DNA from: Gigaspora margarita
Lineage: Eukaryota > Glomeromycota > Glomeromycetes > Diversisporales > Gigasporaceae
DNA length: 64,000 nt
Direction of reading: 5' to 3'
Assembly (NCBI GenBank): GCA_009809945.1
Contig: WTPW01001245.1
Coordinates: 93,628-157,627, forward strand
Part shown: positions 24,441-37,174 of the stretch, in pieces
Numbering within the stretch: position 1 is the first letter of the stretch
How the letters are laid out: each line of letters opens with the position of its first letter
Position numbers and translations under genes: made by a program
Notes under the pieces: generated by a model
The model's database searches: none
Told to the model about the DNA's origin: nothing
The model's input: only the letters and a program-made list of their open reading frames with translations

Positions 24441-24959
24441 GAAAATATCATAACTAGGGGTATTAGTCGATCTACATTTATTGACTGACTAAGCCGATTT
24501 TATAAAAATCGGCTAAGCTGGCTTAGTCCAGTGATGGTAAATGACCTGAAATGACCCAAATGACCCAAATGACAAATGACTAGTCATTGGTCATTTTGAG
24601 GCTCAAATGACCTAGAAGGCCATTTAACATACGTTAGTTAATATTTTAATGCTCTTTAGCCAATCAGAATTTGCCACAAACAAAATTAAAACATAATCAA
24701 TAATTGTAGCTATAAGTCAATTAATATTTATGTCTTAAGTAAAGTTATTTGAAGTAATAAATTGCATATTTCAAACACCTTACTTAAGACATAAATATTA
24801 ATCAACTTGGTAAAATTTGGGCTTTAATATATAGCTAAGATTATCAATAAGGAAAATAATAAAGTTTGATAACATTTTATACGAGCAATTCGACCAATAA
24901 AATTATTTTATGTGCTAATGACAAAAATGAACTTAATAACCAAAATGATATTGTCATGA

Positions 24960-25680
24960 TTTAATAGCTTGCCCTTTAAGAAAATGGTTCGAGGTATTGT
25001 ACTGAAAACAGTGTATAGGCACTGGATAGTACGGATTATGTGACACATATAGGCATGTTTTACAGAATGGCACAGTTAAAAATGACACAGACACTACAGT
25101 AATGGGTGGCACATTATACACATCACACAGAATAGCACGCATCAGATGACATGCATATGCATATTGTACGTGATAGCACGTCTTAATTTCATGGATTGGC
25201 ACGTGTTAAAAGTGACATGTGCTGGCTCGTTTCATGAAGTACAATAAGAGCGATGGATCACAACTGACTTTTTCTAAAAAAAAATTGCAATATCTTAAAA
25301 ACTCGCAAGTAAGCTGTTCTGGATAACTTTAGAAAAAGATTCCTTGCAAGATTTTACACATTTGCAGTTGCTTTAGTTTTCAGATATGTATGTACTTCAA
25401 CTATTATCCAGTCCTATTTTAATAAAATGTCTTGGAAAGCAGACCATAAATTCATGTTTACTTACCTATACTATTCATGTGCCATCAGCTCTATGTCAAT
25501 TGGCTTAGTAAACTGCTACAAAAGGCACGTACAATTTACGTGATTTATGTTAAATTGGCACGGGTATATGGATCAACGCAGTCTGCTGATTCCTGTGCCA
25601 ACTCAAACCATGCATGTGCAAACCAGCCCATAACATGTGCCACTCGACCATGTGGCTATATACTGTTTTTCAATGCCCAG
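24960..25680 (+). mobile_element. GGCACGGG-family DNA element, copy 2 (decayed)
   Basis: The order of motifs matches copies 1 and 3: TAAGAAAATGG, GACATTACAG-like and GGTGGCACATTATA segments near the left, TAAACTGCTACAAAAGGCAC and CCTGTGCCAACTCAAACCAT toward the right. Many CG sites of copy 1 are TG or CA here. It sits inside the hAT element 24,529-26,962. The boundaries are approximate. Confidence 0.5.
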
Positions 25681-25976
25681 AGATTTCCCACAAAAACATT
25701 AACAAATGAGTTTACTCCCTAATGCGACTTCACTCTAATCTCACTCTAACCCTAAAGAGTTTCATTGAGTTTCATTGGATAAAAATCATGGGGTAAAATT
25801 TTTTTTGGGAGATTACTACAGCTTTGTTTTTTCATGTGATCCTGGACCACTTTTCTTATATGGTTAGAGTTATTTAAATTTCAATCAAACGATTAAGTTA
25901 TTTACTATTCCTAGGTTGGACCAGGCATATAAACTTTTATTGTGTTTGGACCGAGTCTACAAATACCTAGCCCAAC

Positions 25977-26677
25977 AGTTGTTGCTTGATTCCCCAAAAG
26001 TTAGTTCCCTGCCAGCTCATTTTTCTGACACTATATCCCTAACAGAATGTTTCACCTACAGCATTTTTTGTTAACAGAATCTTTTCTCGACATACCATAT
26101 TTTTGACCTCCCCTTTCTTTAACAGGACATATTTTTGAAAAGACATTTTACTGATATGATGTATTTCAGAAAGAATATTTTTCTGACATGATATGTTTCT
26201 GACATCCTTTTCTGACAAGATCTTTCCCCGATTAGAAATATAATTATTGGGTAGAGTGATATATTCATGTTAATCACATCACATGAATAAGCACTTGGGC
26301 TAAATTAGGGTTAGGGTTAGGGTTAGATTAGGGTTAGATAATAGTATAATTTAGGCTGAGTTGATAGTGCTAGTAAACAAAATGACATAGTTGCATGATT
26401 TCACATGATGTGATGATCACTGGGTTTATCATTCTTGTTGGAAAAAGTATATTCAATAAAACTTAGTGTCAGAGAAAAGTCAATTAGAAATATGTCATAT
26501 TAAATAAATGTCTTGTCGAAAATATGAGATGTTAAGGAAAGGGGATGTCAAAAGTATGATATGTTGAGGAAAGATTCTGTCAACAAAAAGTGCTGTAGGT
26601 GAAACATTCTTTCGGGAATATAGTATCAGAAAAATGAGCTGGCAGGGAACTAACTTTTGGGGAATTATATTGTAAAC
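25977..26677. mobile_element. TIR element with perfect 8-bp target duplication (701 bp)
   Basis: AGCCCAAC flanks the element on both sides (25,969-25,976 and 26,678-26,685). Long inverted arms contain TTCCCCAAAAGTTAGTTCCC, then CTGCCAGCTCATTTTTCTGA and CACCTACAGCA at the left, with their complements at 26,590-26,665. An interstitial telomere-like run (TTAGGG variants, about five units) lies at 26,303-26,340. No coding frame is present. Confidence 0.7.
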
Positions 26678-27280
26678 AGCCCAACCCAGTTTACTTCAAA
26701 ACCTATACATATGTATGCATTATTGTTATGCAGTTAAAGTTGATCAATCTACGTAAAAAAGATAATATTTGATATGAACTCTATATATACAATAGTCCAA
26801 TGACTAAATGACCCTCAGTCATTTCTAAATGACTATGGTCATTTGGTCATGAGTTATTTCTAAATGACCAAACTTTGAGATGACTGTTAATAACTGGTTA
26901 TTTCAGGGTCATTTGAGATCATTTGAAAAATTTGCAAATAACCAGGTCATTTACCATCACTGACTTAGTCAGCTAAATATTGAAGTCATTTTAATTTACT
27001 GATTATATATATATATATTATTATTGATCATAAAAATTATTTTATTGAAATTAAAGATACAACTTCTAAACTTTAATCTATATTTAAAAAATACACTTAT
27101 TTATGCTTTGAGCAAGACATTCTCGTGTGTGATCAAAAATGAATTCATAGAAAAACATGAATGGTAAATGTAAAAATAAAAATGTTAATCTTTAAATATT
27201 ATAAAATCGGTTTATCTTTTGTAATTCTGATTCTATTAATATAAGTTTTGCATGCAAATATTAATAGTTTTTTTTATTTT

Positions 27281-29130
27281 TTATAATCTAATATAAACAT
27301 TTATGATTGATGAGTTTCTTTTAAAAACAATAATATGAACTGTATCGAGGCTTAAACAGTTATGATTATCTTTTAAAACGTTTTCTGCACTAGAAAAGAG
27401 TTTTTCAGAAAGGACTGAAATTGCAGGTACATCAAAAAAGATCCTTATCTGCTTTGCAAGAAGCAATAAAGTACCTTCATTTTCTCTTCATCAACTTAAA
27501 GGTTGCAATTTACATATAAAGAATCCGTAAGCACATACTTAGGGATTGGTGGAATGGAAAAATATACTTGTAGCTCTATATCAATAGATGAGGTTAATTC
27601 TATTTCATCATCATAAAATAAAACATGTCAGATGTTGAACCATCTGTATTTTTTAGCTGCTGATAAATATATAAAAAGATTAATTCTTCTTTGTAATTCA
27701 TCTATTACTTCATTTCTTTCATCAGATAATACACCTGATAGTGATTTGAAATGAGAGTCTAAAATTGTAGCAAGTCATCCGATTATATTAGAATCTTCCT
27801 AGCAATTTAACAGTGAATGGTAAAGAGTTTCAATAACTGATAATTGGGTAAGCAGATCTTCTATATGATCAAGATATTTAAAAATGGATTTTAGAGTTGG
27901 GTATACTATTCCTAATATTGGATACTGATTTTCACCTGTGTAGACAGATGCACATGCAAAAGGATGAAGAAGATTACATAATTCAATTAATCCTTGATCT
28001 GTGATTATTTTTTTCTTTAAATTATTTCCATTTGTTCTAACTATTTTATTAGAATTTTTTACTAGGTTTTTAGCTAATACAATAATCACTTCATAAAGAT
28101 CTATTAGTCTTTGGAGAAGAAGATATATAGAATTCCTACATGTAGCAGTATTACTTGATATGAATTCTAATATAATATTTGACTTATTTGTTAAATTTGA
28201 TATAAGGTAAATGGGGGTATTGTGGGCCAGCCAGATATCTTGTGATCTAGTAATCAAAATTGGATAAATTTTATACCATTTGATTAGTCTCATTGAGACG
28301 AATTGAATGGTATAAATCTCATCCAATTCTGACTACTAGATCACAAGATATTATCATTTATAAATTTTTGCATATATTTGATTATATTAGTAAAGTTGCA
28401 ATTTTTTTGCATATTAACCTTTAACGATCTTGGGAACCCATGATTGGATTAAACGATTTTGTACTTGTTAGAATCGTCTCACTGAGACAGTCATTTTGGT
28501 AGTAAAATCACCCAAAACAGACCAGTAGATCAAAAATTATTAGCTATCAAATAATGGCCCACAATACCCCCCTCCCCTTTAAAATTTAGTTTATGTACTA
28601 TTTATTTATATATCTAAAACTATATATGATTTAAAGATTTTTTTAAGTAATTTATTCTTTATTAAGCATATAGTTCAAATAATAAAAATTGTATAAAAAT
28701 CTATTTGTTATTAAAAAGTTTTATTAGTAGAAACTTAACTAGCCCACAATACCCCCATTTACCTTATATTTTTTTTTATTTAGTTTAGCTTGAATATTAT
28801 GGAATTAAGGCCTATACTTATCAATTAAAGTGTTGTCTTTTTTTACCTGTCTGTGATTGCAAGATAAATTGTGTGAGTTGCAAATCTGAGATGGGTAGTT
28901 TCTAATTGTCTGATCACTCTTGCCATTAATGTAGCATTGTCTGTAATTAATGAAAACAATTGATCTTCTATATTCCAATTAGTAAGAACTTTGCAAGAAG
29001 GCTTAAATATGATCCCTGTATGAGTGTATTCAAAATTTTTCATAGTAATTAATGCTTGATGCATTACAAAGTTTTCTGCAACCCAATAAGCAGTTACTTC
29101 AATAAATAGAACATGACTTTGGGTCCACAA
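27281..29130 (-). pseudogene. hAT transposase pseudogene, split by a TIR element
   Basis: Three collinear minus-strand blocks match hAT transposase. Block 29,130-28,849 (WTQSHVLFIEVTAYW, then LFSLITDNATLM and FATHTIYLAITD) covers the RNase-H-like core with the TDNA motif and the HTL-like motif. Block 28,204-27,799 has TATCRNSIYLLLQRLIDLYE, the degenerate equivalent of TRWNSTY..L.RL, then an LLxPF-type segment (LCNLLHPFACASVYTGENQY). Block 27,466-27,281 has IFFDVPAISVLSEKLFSSAE then the C-terminal dimerisation motif. The Trp of TRWNS is lost, frames are interrupted, and a 560-bp element lies between the first two blocks. A donor-like GTAAAAAAAG follows LAITD. I did not find the element's own two ends with confidence. 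TAGGGGTATTAGTCGATCTA at 24,458 may be its outer left end. Confidence 0.75.
28205..28764. mobile_element. TIR element inserted in the hAT transposase gene (560 bp)
   Basis: The left terminus AGGTAAATGGGGGTATTGTG has a perfect inverted partner at the right end (about 23 bp perfect). TA flanks both sides. An additional internal copy of CCCACAATACCCCC sits at 28,558. Inner arms around AGATATCTTGTGATCTAGTA (28,230) and ACTAGATCACAAGATATTAT (28,334) also pair. It separates two conserved blocks of hAT transposase. A plausible open frame crossing the junction at 28,204 is a chimera of transposase and element sequence. Confidence 0.8.
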
Positions 29131-29403
29131 ATCTTTTATAAACCATACAGATATTATTGTTTTATTTATTAGTTGATTTAAATTTGATCATGTATATGTT
29201 ATTGACTGCAATTTTATTTTTTACTGTATGTGTACAGGGAGCTTAAGGGTATAAAATAGCATGACAAAACAAACATAGTGAAGATCATATAATAATTTTA
29301 CTAATCAAGATTTTTCTGATGATCTGCATAATCTGCAACTAAAGATGAATATTTCTGAATATTAGATAATTACTCATTACAATCATTATCATTATTAGTA
29401 TAA

Positions 29404-29666
29404 AATTTAAACTAAAATAACCTTTGAACTATTAAAGGCATATGAGTAAAAATATCTTTATTAGAATCCTTTTAATGGTCTTTTTAAGGTAATAGAGCTC
29501 TTTTTTAATATCATAAAATTAATCATGTTTTAGTAATCAGTTTCACTTTAACTTATACAAAAAAAAAGGGCTCTATTACTTTAAAAAGAATGTTAAAAGA
29601 AATCTAATAAATATGTTTTTACATGCATCTCATGAGTAGTTTAGAAGTTATTTTAGTCCAAAATTT
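29404..29666. mobile_element. Short foldback element (about 260 bp)
   Basis: The left arm begins ACTAAAATAACCTTTGAACT and the right arm, read inward, GACTAAAATAACTTCTAAAC. They pair along about 100 bp to TAATAGAGCTC and GGGCTCTATTA on either side of a short centre near 29,535. No coding frame. Between 29,670 and 30,700 I see only AT-rich sequence. Confidence 0.6.
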
Positions 29667-30719
29667 TATACAGTTTTGTTATTAAACAGAATAATTGACA
29701 AAAAATCTGTATTATTAAAATTAGATATCTGATCTTTACTATATTTGTAGATTATATAACATTTTATACTCTAAGGAAGCTTCAAATCACAGATTAATTT
29801 TGTAGCAAAAACTTTTAAATCAGTTATGATTTAATACAGTTTATAGATATCATTGTTTTAATAAACCAAGCTACTAAATAGCAAATAACACATATTTGTT
29901 TTTTTTAAAAAGTGGTTGAGTTATTGTAGCATATTTATGGTCGAGTTATTGTAGCATATTTATCTAATATGGAATTAATTGTTGTTTGTATTTTGTTTTT
30001 ACCCAAAGATACTATAGGTGCATCTAATTTTTGGTCTTTAAATATTTTGTGTATAGTACATAAATGTGAAGTAATATTGATAACTAAAGTAGTGGGTTAG
30101 AATACAGTTTTACATTACTTATTGTTACTATTGCTATCATTTATATCTACTTTACAATACTTAAGTTTCATAACTTTATCATGCCTTGTATAATGCTATA
30201 CTCAGCTTTCATTTGATTTTTTTCTATAATAAAAATTAAGCTTTTCATTTTGCAAGTACAGTATTTGTAAAGAACAAGATATAGTGATAACAAAGATGCT
30301 TCAGCTAAAGTTTTATATTGTTTAGAAATTATATCATTATCAGATTCTTTTAGGCTAGACCTTCACCTTCAGTAACATCCTCATATGACAAGAAATTAAC
30401 TAAAGAGGTTTGTTTTTTTGATGATTGTGCTTGTCAATTTGTGAGGTTTATGATTAGAAAGATCTATATTATCTAATAGATTTGACAAAATATTATGAAA
30501 TAAATCAATTTAGAAGAGAATACTTTTTTATATAAAAGTGCAAGATATTAATATTATGTTTATACACAGAAATATAAGTGGTCTGTAATATTTGTTTGAT
30601 AAAAGAGAGCATAAAATATATAATTAGCAAAGGTCATGTTTTATATTAATAATTACTTTGATTAAAATTTTAAAAGTATTATAAAAATTTTTTACAATTA
30701 TTATTTTGCTAAATGTTTT

Positions 30720-31395
30720 GAATGTTTCCAAAATTTGAACAAGAAATCTTGACAATTACTTAACAACTTTAATAAATTTTTTTATTTGAATTTTATAGAT
30801 CTGTAGAATCAGAATAAAAAAGATTTATCAAATTTGATTAGGTAGTTGTCAAGATAATTTTGTTCAAAGTTTTATAAAAATTTTGTTGCAGTTATTACTG
30901 TATTTTAATAGTTTTATAAAAGATATTATAACAACCACTTAGCCAAATTTCCATAAAGACAGCTATCCAACCAAATTCAATAAATTTTTTATTTGAATTC
31001 TACAGATTTGTAGAATTAAAATAAAAAAAATTTATTGAATTTGGTTAGATGCTTATCAAGATTTTTTTTACTTAAAGTTTTATAAAAATTTTGGCATTTA
31101 TTATTTAATAGGTGTTTTGAGCATTTTAAAACTTTGAATAAATATCTTGACAACTATCCAACCAAATCAATAAATTTCTTTATCTGATTCAAATATCTTT
31201 ATTCAAATTTTTAAAAAATTTTGTTAGTCATTATTTTGCTAAGTGTTTTGAATATTTCCAAACTTTGAATAAAGATATTTTGGCAATGACCTAACTAAAT
31301 TTGATGAAAATTTTTTATTTGAATTATACTAATCTGTAGAATAAAAAATACACAAATTTCATTTGGTGGTTATCAAGATATCTTCAGAATGTCCA
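30720..31395. repeat. Tandem hairpin repeat, about 200-bp unit, three to four copies
   Basis: Units begin near 30,740, 30,950, 31,150 and 31,265. The best preserved is 30,950-31,060, where CAACCAAATTCAATAAATTT is followed by a palindrome around CTACAGATTTGTAG and by AAATTTATTGAATTTGGTTA, giving a stem of roughly 45 bp. Each unit then has TATCAAGAT..TTTGTTCAAA, TTTTATAAAAATTTTG and a GAACATTT..AACTTTGAAT link. It is the same family as 23,070-24,440. Confidence 0.65.
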
Positions 31396-32295
31396 TTGAT
31401 AGTTGTAGTGCAACTTTTATTTTCATTAGTATTTCACTGACCTGTTAGTAGTTGCTTTGCAATTGTAATTTTTGTAATAATTGTGTTAAATTAAAATTTT
31501 TTTTAATATTACTTTTCACTTTTTAACACTAAAGTTTGGCATTTCACTGGAATTTAGCAACTCTTCATGATCGATTAAACCATTTTGATAGCTCTTTTTA
31601 CAACTTTTCAAATTCTAAATAAAATACAATAATAAATATTGCATGATAACAATCATACTGTATTAAATAATTTTTTTATCAAATATTATCTATTTAATAT
31701 GGTCACCTTTAACATAAAACCAATGATCATTATAGTAAGCCTTTAAAGTTGATTATTTATTTCATTAATAGAAGGTTTGTGTGCTCAATAATATATAAAA
31801 AAGAAAACAAGAAATTTTTAATTGAACAATTAGTACACACATAATAATAAATATTTAAAATTTATTTATGTATTTATTTATTTTTAATTTAAAATTATAT
31901 TGCAATATTTGTATGCTTGATGAAGTGTTGAATAAAGAAATTTTTACTTGAGCAACTAGCATGCACATAACAATAAATATATTTAAGCACATCTTTTATT
32001 TATTTATTTTATTTAATTTTTTATTTTTTTGAATTATGCAACATTATTATGTTAATCAAGTACTGAGTAAAGACATTTTTACTGTTATTATTGCTCAACA
32101 TGTGCCTTTCCTCACACATAACAGTCGTGACCAACCATTCTTATATCTAAGGTTATGTCCTTTCAAGTGCTCATTTAACAAATATATCTATGTAGTACAA
32201 TATGGGATAGGGTCACCTCACAAGCTGTAGGAGGACACATGAGCAGATTTTTTTGAGCATTATTACTTTACTTTTTTTTTTGAGAGTGGTGGGAG

Positions 32296-34157
32296 CAGTG
32301 TTTAAAATTAGCTTGCACAAGATGCACATGTGCAAGTACTTTTTTTGTGCATAAAAACCTAGATAAATAAATGCACATGTGTGCATTTAAAATTAATTTA
32401 AATAATTGTACAAAAAATAATATGCAATGAGAATTAAAATTTTTGTGCACAAAAAATAATATGCAAGAATTTAAAATTTTAATACACAAAAAATTATTAG
32501 ACAATCATATTTTATTAATTTTTTGGAAGCTTAAATATAATCAATAAAATTTAAAAAATATCAGTTATTATTTTTTCATACAAATCAGATAACTTTATTA
32601 GTACTATTTTTATTTTATACACCTATAAATATAGCTAAAAAAATTTGTAACTTTTTTTATAAAAATATAGAAAACCCCCATATTAATGAAATATCAACTG
32701 ATCTATATAAAATTTTATAGTAGAAGTATTTGTTTTTCTTAACAACTTGTCTTATTGCATAAAAATTGATTTGCTTAGTATTATTTTGACTTTTATATAT
32801 AGCAATAATCAATTATTGTATAAAAGATTCTTAAAATTTATTATAAAAAATTTTTATATGATGCTATATATAAAAGGCAAAATAATATTAAGCAAATAAA
32901 TTTTTATGCAATATAAAAAGTTGTTAAAAGAACAAAATATATTTATTTAAAATTTTCATATAAATTAATTGAAATTTCACTAATTGTTTTTTTATTTTAC
33001 ATTTTTAAAAAAAATTACAACTTTTTTAGCTATATTCACAGATAAGTAAAGTGAAAAATAATACTAATTAAAAGATATTTAATTTATATAAAAATTACAT
33101 AGTAGGTATATTCTGTTCTCATGAATATAAAAATTAATTTATTTATAGCAACAATCAATGATCATATATAAAAATTTGTTTAAAATAAATTGTTATATAT
33201 ATCATTTATATAAGTCAAAATGTTACTAAATTGACTTTTATGCAATAAAAAATTTGTTCAAGAATAAAATATACCTATTATAAAATTATTATATAAATTT
33301 GTTAATATTATTAATATTTTTTTTTATTTTTGTTTTTACAAAAAAATTACAAGTTTTTTTTTATATTCATAAATAAGTAAAATAAAATACAATAATAATA
33401 AAAAGTTATCCAATTGCATAAAATTTCAGAGTATATGAACAATTTTATCTATTGTATAAAAGTTGATTTAACTATTAAAATTGAAACTTTTCTATATAGC
33501 ATTATCTATGTTTATATATAAATGTAATTGTAAAGAAGCAATTTATTATTAAAATTGACCAACAAATTTTACAAAAATAGTAATTATAATATAATTGTTA
33601 CTACCATATGTGGAGCTATTTTTAATATAAATAAACAGTACCAAATTTTGGCATAATTATATAGAGTTTGTGACTATATAGAAAGTAATTACAGTCTTCC
33701 TCCTCTATAATTATGCAGTTTGTATTAAGAAAATTAGTGATTATAAAAGAGTGTGATTATATAGAAGTTTTTTTATAAGTTTTTTAATAAATTGTCTCAA
33801 AAATTAATGTGATTATATGGGAATTGTGATTATATAGGAGGTGATTATAGAGGAGGATAACTGTATATGGAGGACAACTATATCTGATTAATTTAGTTAA
33901 TAGTTTAACATCTTATTTTGCACCAATTTAGTTGATGAGTTAGTCTCTTTTAGTTAAACAATAACCAATAAATATAATGATAATTTGCAAATTGATAATT
34001 TTATTTACTTGCCTTAATAATTTTTTTACATATACATATATGCAAGTAAAAATTTTTTTATATGCACACATGTGCAATTGATTAATGTTTGTGCATCTCA
34101 AACCTGTATATTGCTTGCATTTGTGCAAGTAATTTTGGATCTGAATTTTAAACACTG
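32296..34157. mobile_element. hAT-type element, 8-bp target duplication (1.86 kb)
   Basis: The ends are CAGTGTTTAAAATTAGCTTG and, inverted, CAGTGTTTAAAATTCAGATC. The flanks are ggtgggag and ggtgaaag (6 of 8). Both subterminal regions are full of TTGTGCA and TGCACATGTGCA motifs. The central 32,520-33,560 is extremely AT-rich with repeated blocks around ATTATTTTGACTTTTATATA in both orientations. No transposase frame is present. A 172-bp MITE is nested at 33,692-33,863. A 198-bp relative lies at 63,487-63,684. Confidence 0.65.
33692..33863. mobile_element. Pogo/Tc1-like MITE, TA target (172 bp)
   Basis: The ends are CAGTCTTCCTCCTCTATAAT and, inverted, CAGTTATCCTCCTCTATAAT. TA flanks both sides. 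The interior repeats TGATTATATAG. It is nested inside the hAT-type element 32,296-34,157. Ends are nearly identical, so the copy is fairly young. Confidence 0.75.
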
Positions 34158-35009
34158 GGTGAAAGGGATAACTATATAATGTCAAGCAGAAAATTCAAAC
34201 AACAAAGAAGACAATAGATTATCAGATTGTGACATGTTGCTTGTGCCAAATTTGCTAACATTTGCCCTTTTGCATATTTGTTTATTTGCATACATTCTAT
34301 TTTAAACCAAAAAAGTTAATCTACTATATCATAAAATTCAAAGCATTTTATATAGTCTATACTCTTTCTCTTTTTTTTTCTCTTGCTCTTGTTCTTGCTC
34401 TTAGCCTCCAGCAAACAAACAAATATTTTTGAAGCATAATTAAAAATGCTAAATGCATTAATGAATAATAACAAATTTTTTGTTTCTATTCAAACTTAAA
34501 TTACAAATTTCTAGATTTTTCTTTTTTTTAAATTTCACTTGGATTTTTTGCTGCCTAGATTAATTGATAACTTACAAAATTTTCTTTGCACTTAAGAAGC
34601 AAAATACGTTACATTATTGTCTCATAATTCATATCAATGATTACTGCTTTAATTAATTTATACCCTTTTTTATATTGATCTTTCTTTACTATTACACTAC
34701 ATATTAGACTTTATTATACATATTTATGCATGGCTGTAATGTACATTTTAATGATAAATAATTAAAATTTTTTCTATAATTATAAAGGGAATCCTAGAAT
34801 TCATCTGAAGATTCATACCTTAATTATTCTGCTTTGTATGATCAGCAATAAACTGATTATCATTTGATTGTATGACTTTTAGATATTATTGATAAAAAAA
34901 ATACCAGGAATGTACAAAGTATATGGATTACAGGTAACTATCTGTGTGCAAAATCTTGAATCCTATTGAATAGCATATTCAAATTTATCATTGGATGTGC
35001 ATTAATGTC

Positions 35010-35271
35010 ATATGGGCTAGGAGCTGGAAAAAGGGACCAAATTGACAAAACAAAAGATCTTCAGAAAATTTATTTTTGAATTGTAAATCTTATAATAACA
35101 TATAAGAAAATGCTAACTTTAAAGGGCTATGCTGCAAAATTTTATTAATACAACTACTTATGTGTTTTAAGTAAAAAATGATCTTAGTATCATTCTAAAT
35201 TGATTTATATAAAAAAATTACTTTTGAAAAAATTGTCAATTTGGTCCCTTTTCTCAGCACCTAGCCCATAT
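35010..35271. mobile_element. MITE, complete copy with 35-bp TIR (262 bp)
   Basis: ATATGGGCTAGGAGCTGG pairs with the inverted right end ATATGGGCTAGGTGCTGA, and both continue into AAAAGGGACCAAATTGACAA. Related partial copies occur at 10,281-10,365 and 12,690-12,900. No coding frame. The stretch 34,158-35,010 before it, and 35,272-37,170 after it, contain nothing I can assign beyond scattered GCATGTGCA-like repeats at 36,470-36,830 and an unassigned 67-codon open frame at 37,154-36,951. Confidence 0.7.
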
Positions 35272-37174
35272 CTATAACTTGTTTTTGTGTAATTCATTTT
35301 TATAAACTTGTAACTATGCACATCTTCTAAATTCTGGCATGAGCATCTATACCTGTTAAGCCTTGTTACTTATAGTAATCATTTGAGAATAAAAAAAGAT
35401 ATAGTATAATTTTCAGAATCAGAATAGTCTAGTACTTTGGTTAAGGCTTCTTGATGGCATATGATTGTAGCAAATTTAGGTTTCTATGAACATTAGTAAA
35501 TAGAATATATTGAAGCAGGACTAGAAATATGAATAGGAGGCTGTGCCATGTAAATGTTAAGGAATAAAGTATATATGTAAGGTTTTTTGTTCAGAAGGAA
35601 AGAAGCTATGTTTTGTAGTGCTATCACTTACCTTGGTAAAGGCTGTCTCTATCTCTCTTATACCTCTTTTTAAATAACTTTGCAAATATTTGTAACATCA
35701 GTCTGGTTGGGTGATATATTGGATAGTTAAGCATATGTAGCTACAGTAGTAGAAAAAGTTCTTTGTAGTCAGTTTTGGCTTCATGATTGCATGACAGTGC
35801 AAGGACCCTTATTAGTAGATAGTTAGGTTCTGCAGCTACTGTAGCTATAAGGACCTGAAATTGATACTGCAGGATGACACCTAAATTCTTTTTAGCTATA
35901 TAGACAAATGTTAGATATCATTTTTATACTTTGGGTTTATGTAATTGATAGGTGCAGCTTAGGCCTTGGGGTTAGTAAATTTGAGGAGAGGTCAGTGGTT
36001 TATGTGTTTGATAGTTGCAAAAATTAGTCCAAGTATCAAAGTGAAATTTTTACATAATAATCAGTAAGTTATATAAAAAATTTTTTCCAGTAAATTGTAA
36101 TAGAAACTACAACAATTAATTCCAATCAGTGTATAAAATAGCATGATAAAAATCTGGATCTACTGTTTTTTATATTGCATATACTGGTATTTTAAAATTG
36201 GACTGGTGCAACAAACAGTACATGTTCTAAAATTTTTTGAAGTAACTGGTGCATATTGACAAAATAGATTCTCACATACTGCTACCTAAGTTGGCTATGC
36301 AAATTAACTACAAATACTTATTTATATAAAAATTTTTTACAGGGGTTATTTTTGAACTAGTTTTTTTATATAACAGGTACATGTACCAGTAAATTAAAAT
36401 TTCTATTTTAAATACTGATTCCAATATAAATTAACTTAAAACCATACTGCATGTGCAATAGCTACTGTATTTATGCAAAATAACACACATGGGCATTATT
36501 TTGAAAATTGCATTTTCTTAAAATAGCATAGTTGGTTCCAAATTAACGCCCATGTGCATCCAAAATTGCATGCACTCTACATAGCGAATTAATAATCTAT
36601 TGAAATGACAAATTTAGATAATAAGCAGAAACAAGAATTTTTTTAGTCAAAGAATCTGATTTAGATCAGAAAGGCTGTATATAAATTTAAGAAATACTAG
36701 TTTTTTATGCATCACACATATATAATGACTCAATTTTGTAAAAATTAGACCTTTACCCTAAAATAATGCCTATGTGCATACTTGAAATAATGCATATCTC
36801 CTTGAAATAATGCACAGGTGCATGTTATTTCATGTAAATATAGTAACAAGTATTGTGACAAAATTTTTATAGTAATTTATAATAGGAATTTAAGATAGTT
36901 AATTCCAATATCAACTAATTTAATAGATGATCAGAATAAAATTAGCTCTATTACCACATTGGGGCAATATTAAATTTTGGAATAAGGCCATTTGAATCTA
37001 AAAATTTATTTAACATTACCCCCACACCAATAGAGATCCCCTTAGCATTAAACATATGGGCAGATTTGACTCTAATGTGATTATTGCAAATCTTATGCAG
37101 ATTGGTTAATTTACATAATACACTATTAAAATTTGGGCTTTGTAAAAATAACATAACTTTTTAAATATTATAAG

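Larger units (their letters stand above)
24529..26962. mobile_element. hAT-type composite element with nested insertions (2,434 bp)
   Basis: The ends are CAGTGATGGTAAATGACCTG and, inverted, CAGTGATGGTAAATGACCTG. The flanks are gcttagtc and acttagtc (7 of 8). Subterminal AAATGACC and GGTCATTT motifs are repeated many times at both ends, as expected for transposase-binding sites. Inside lie a GGCACGGG-family copy (24,960-25,680) and a 701-bp element (25,977-26,677). No transposase frame is seen. Confidence 0.75.

Noticed and set aside
26303..26340. A chromosome end
   Set aside because: The telomere-like run is only about five degenerate units and lies inside a transposable element with flanks on both sides.
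36951..37154. 67-codon minus-strand frame (SPNFNSVLCKLTNLHKICNN)
   Set aside because: Less biased than most, but with no recognised domain, no splice context and no second copy in the window. Not enough to call a gene.
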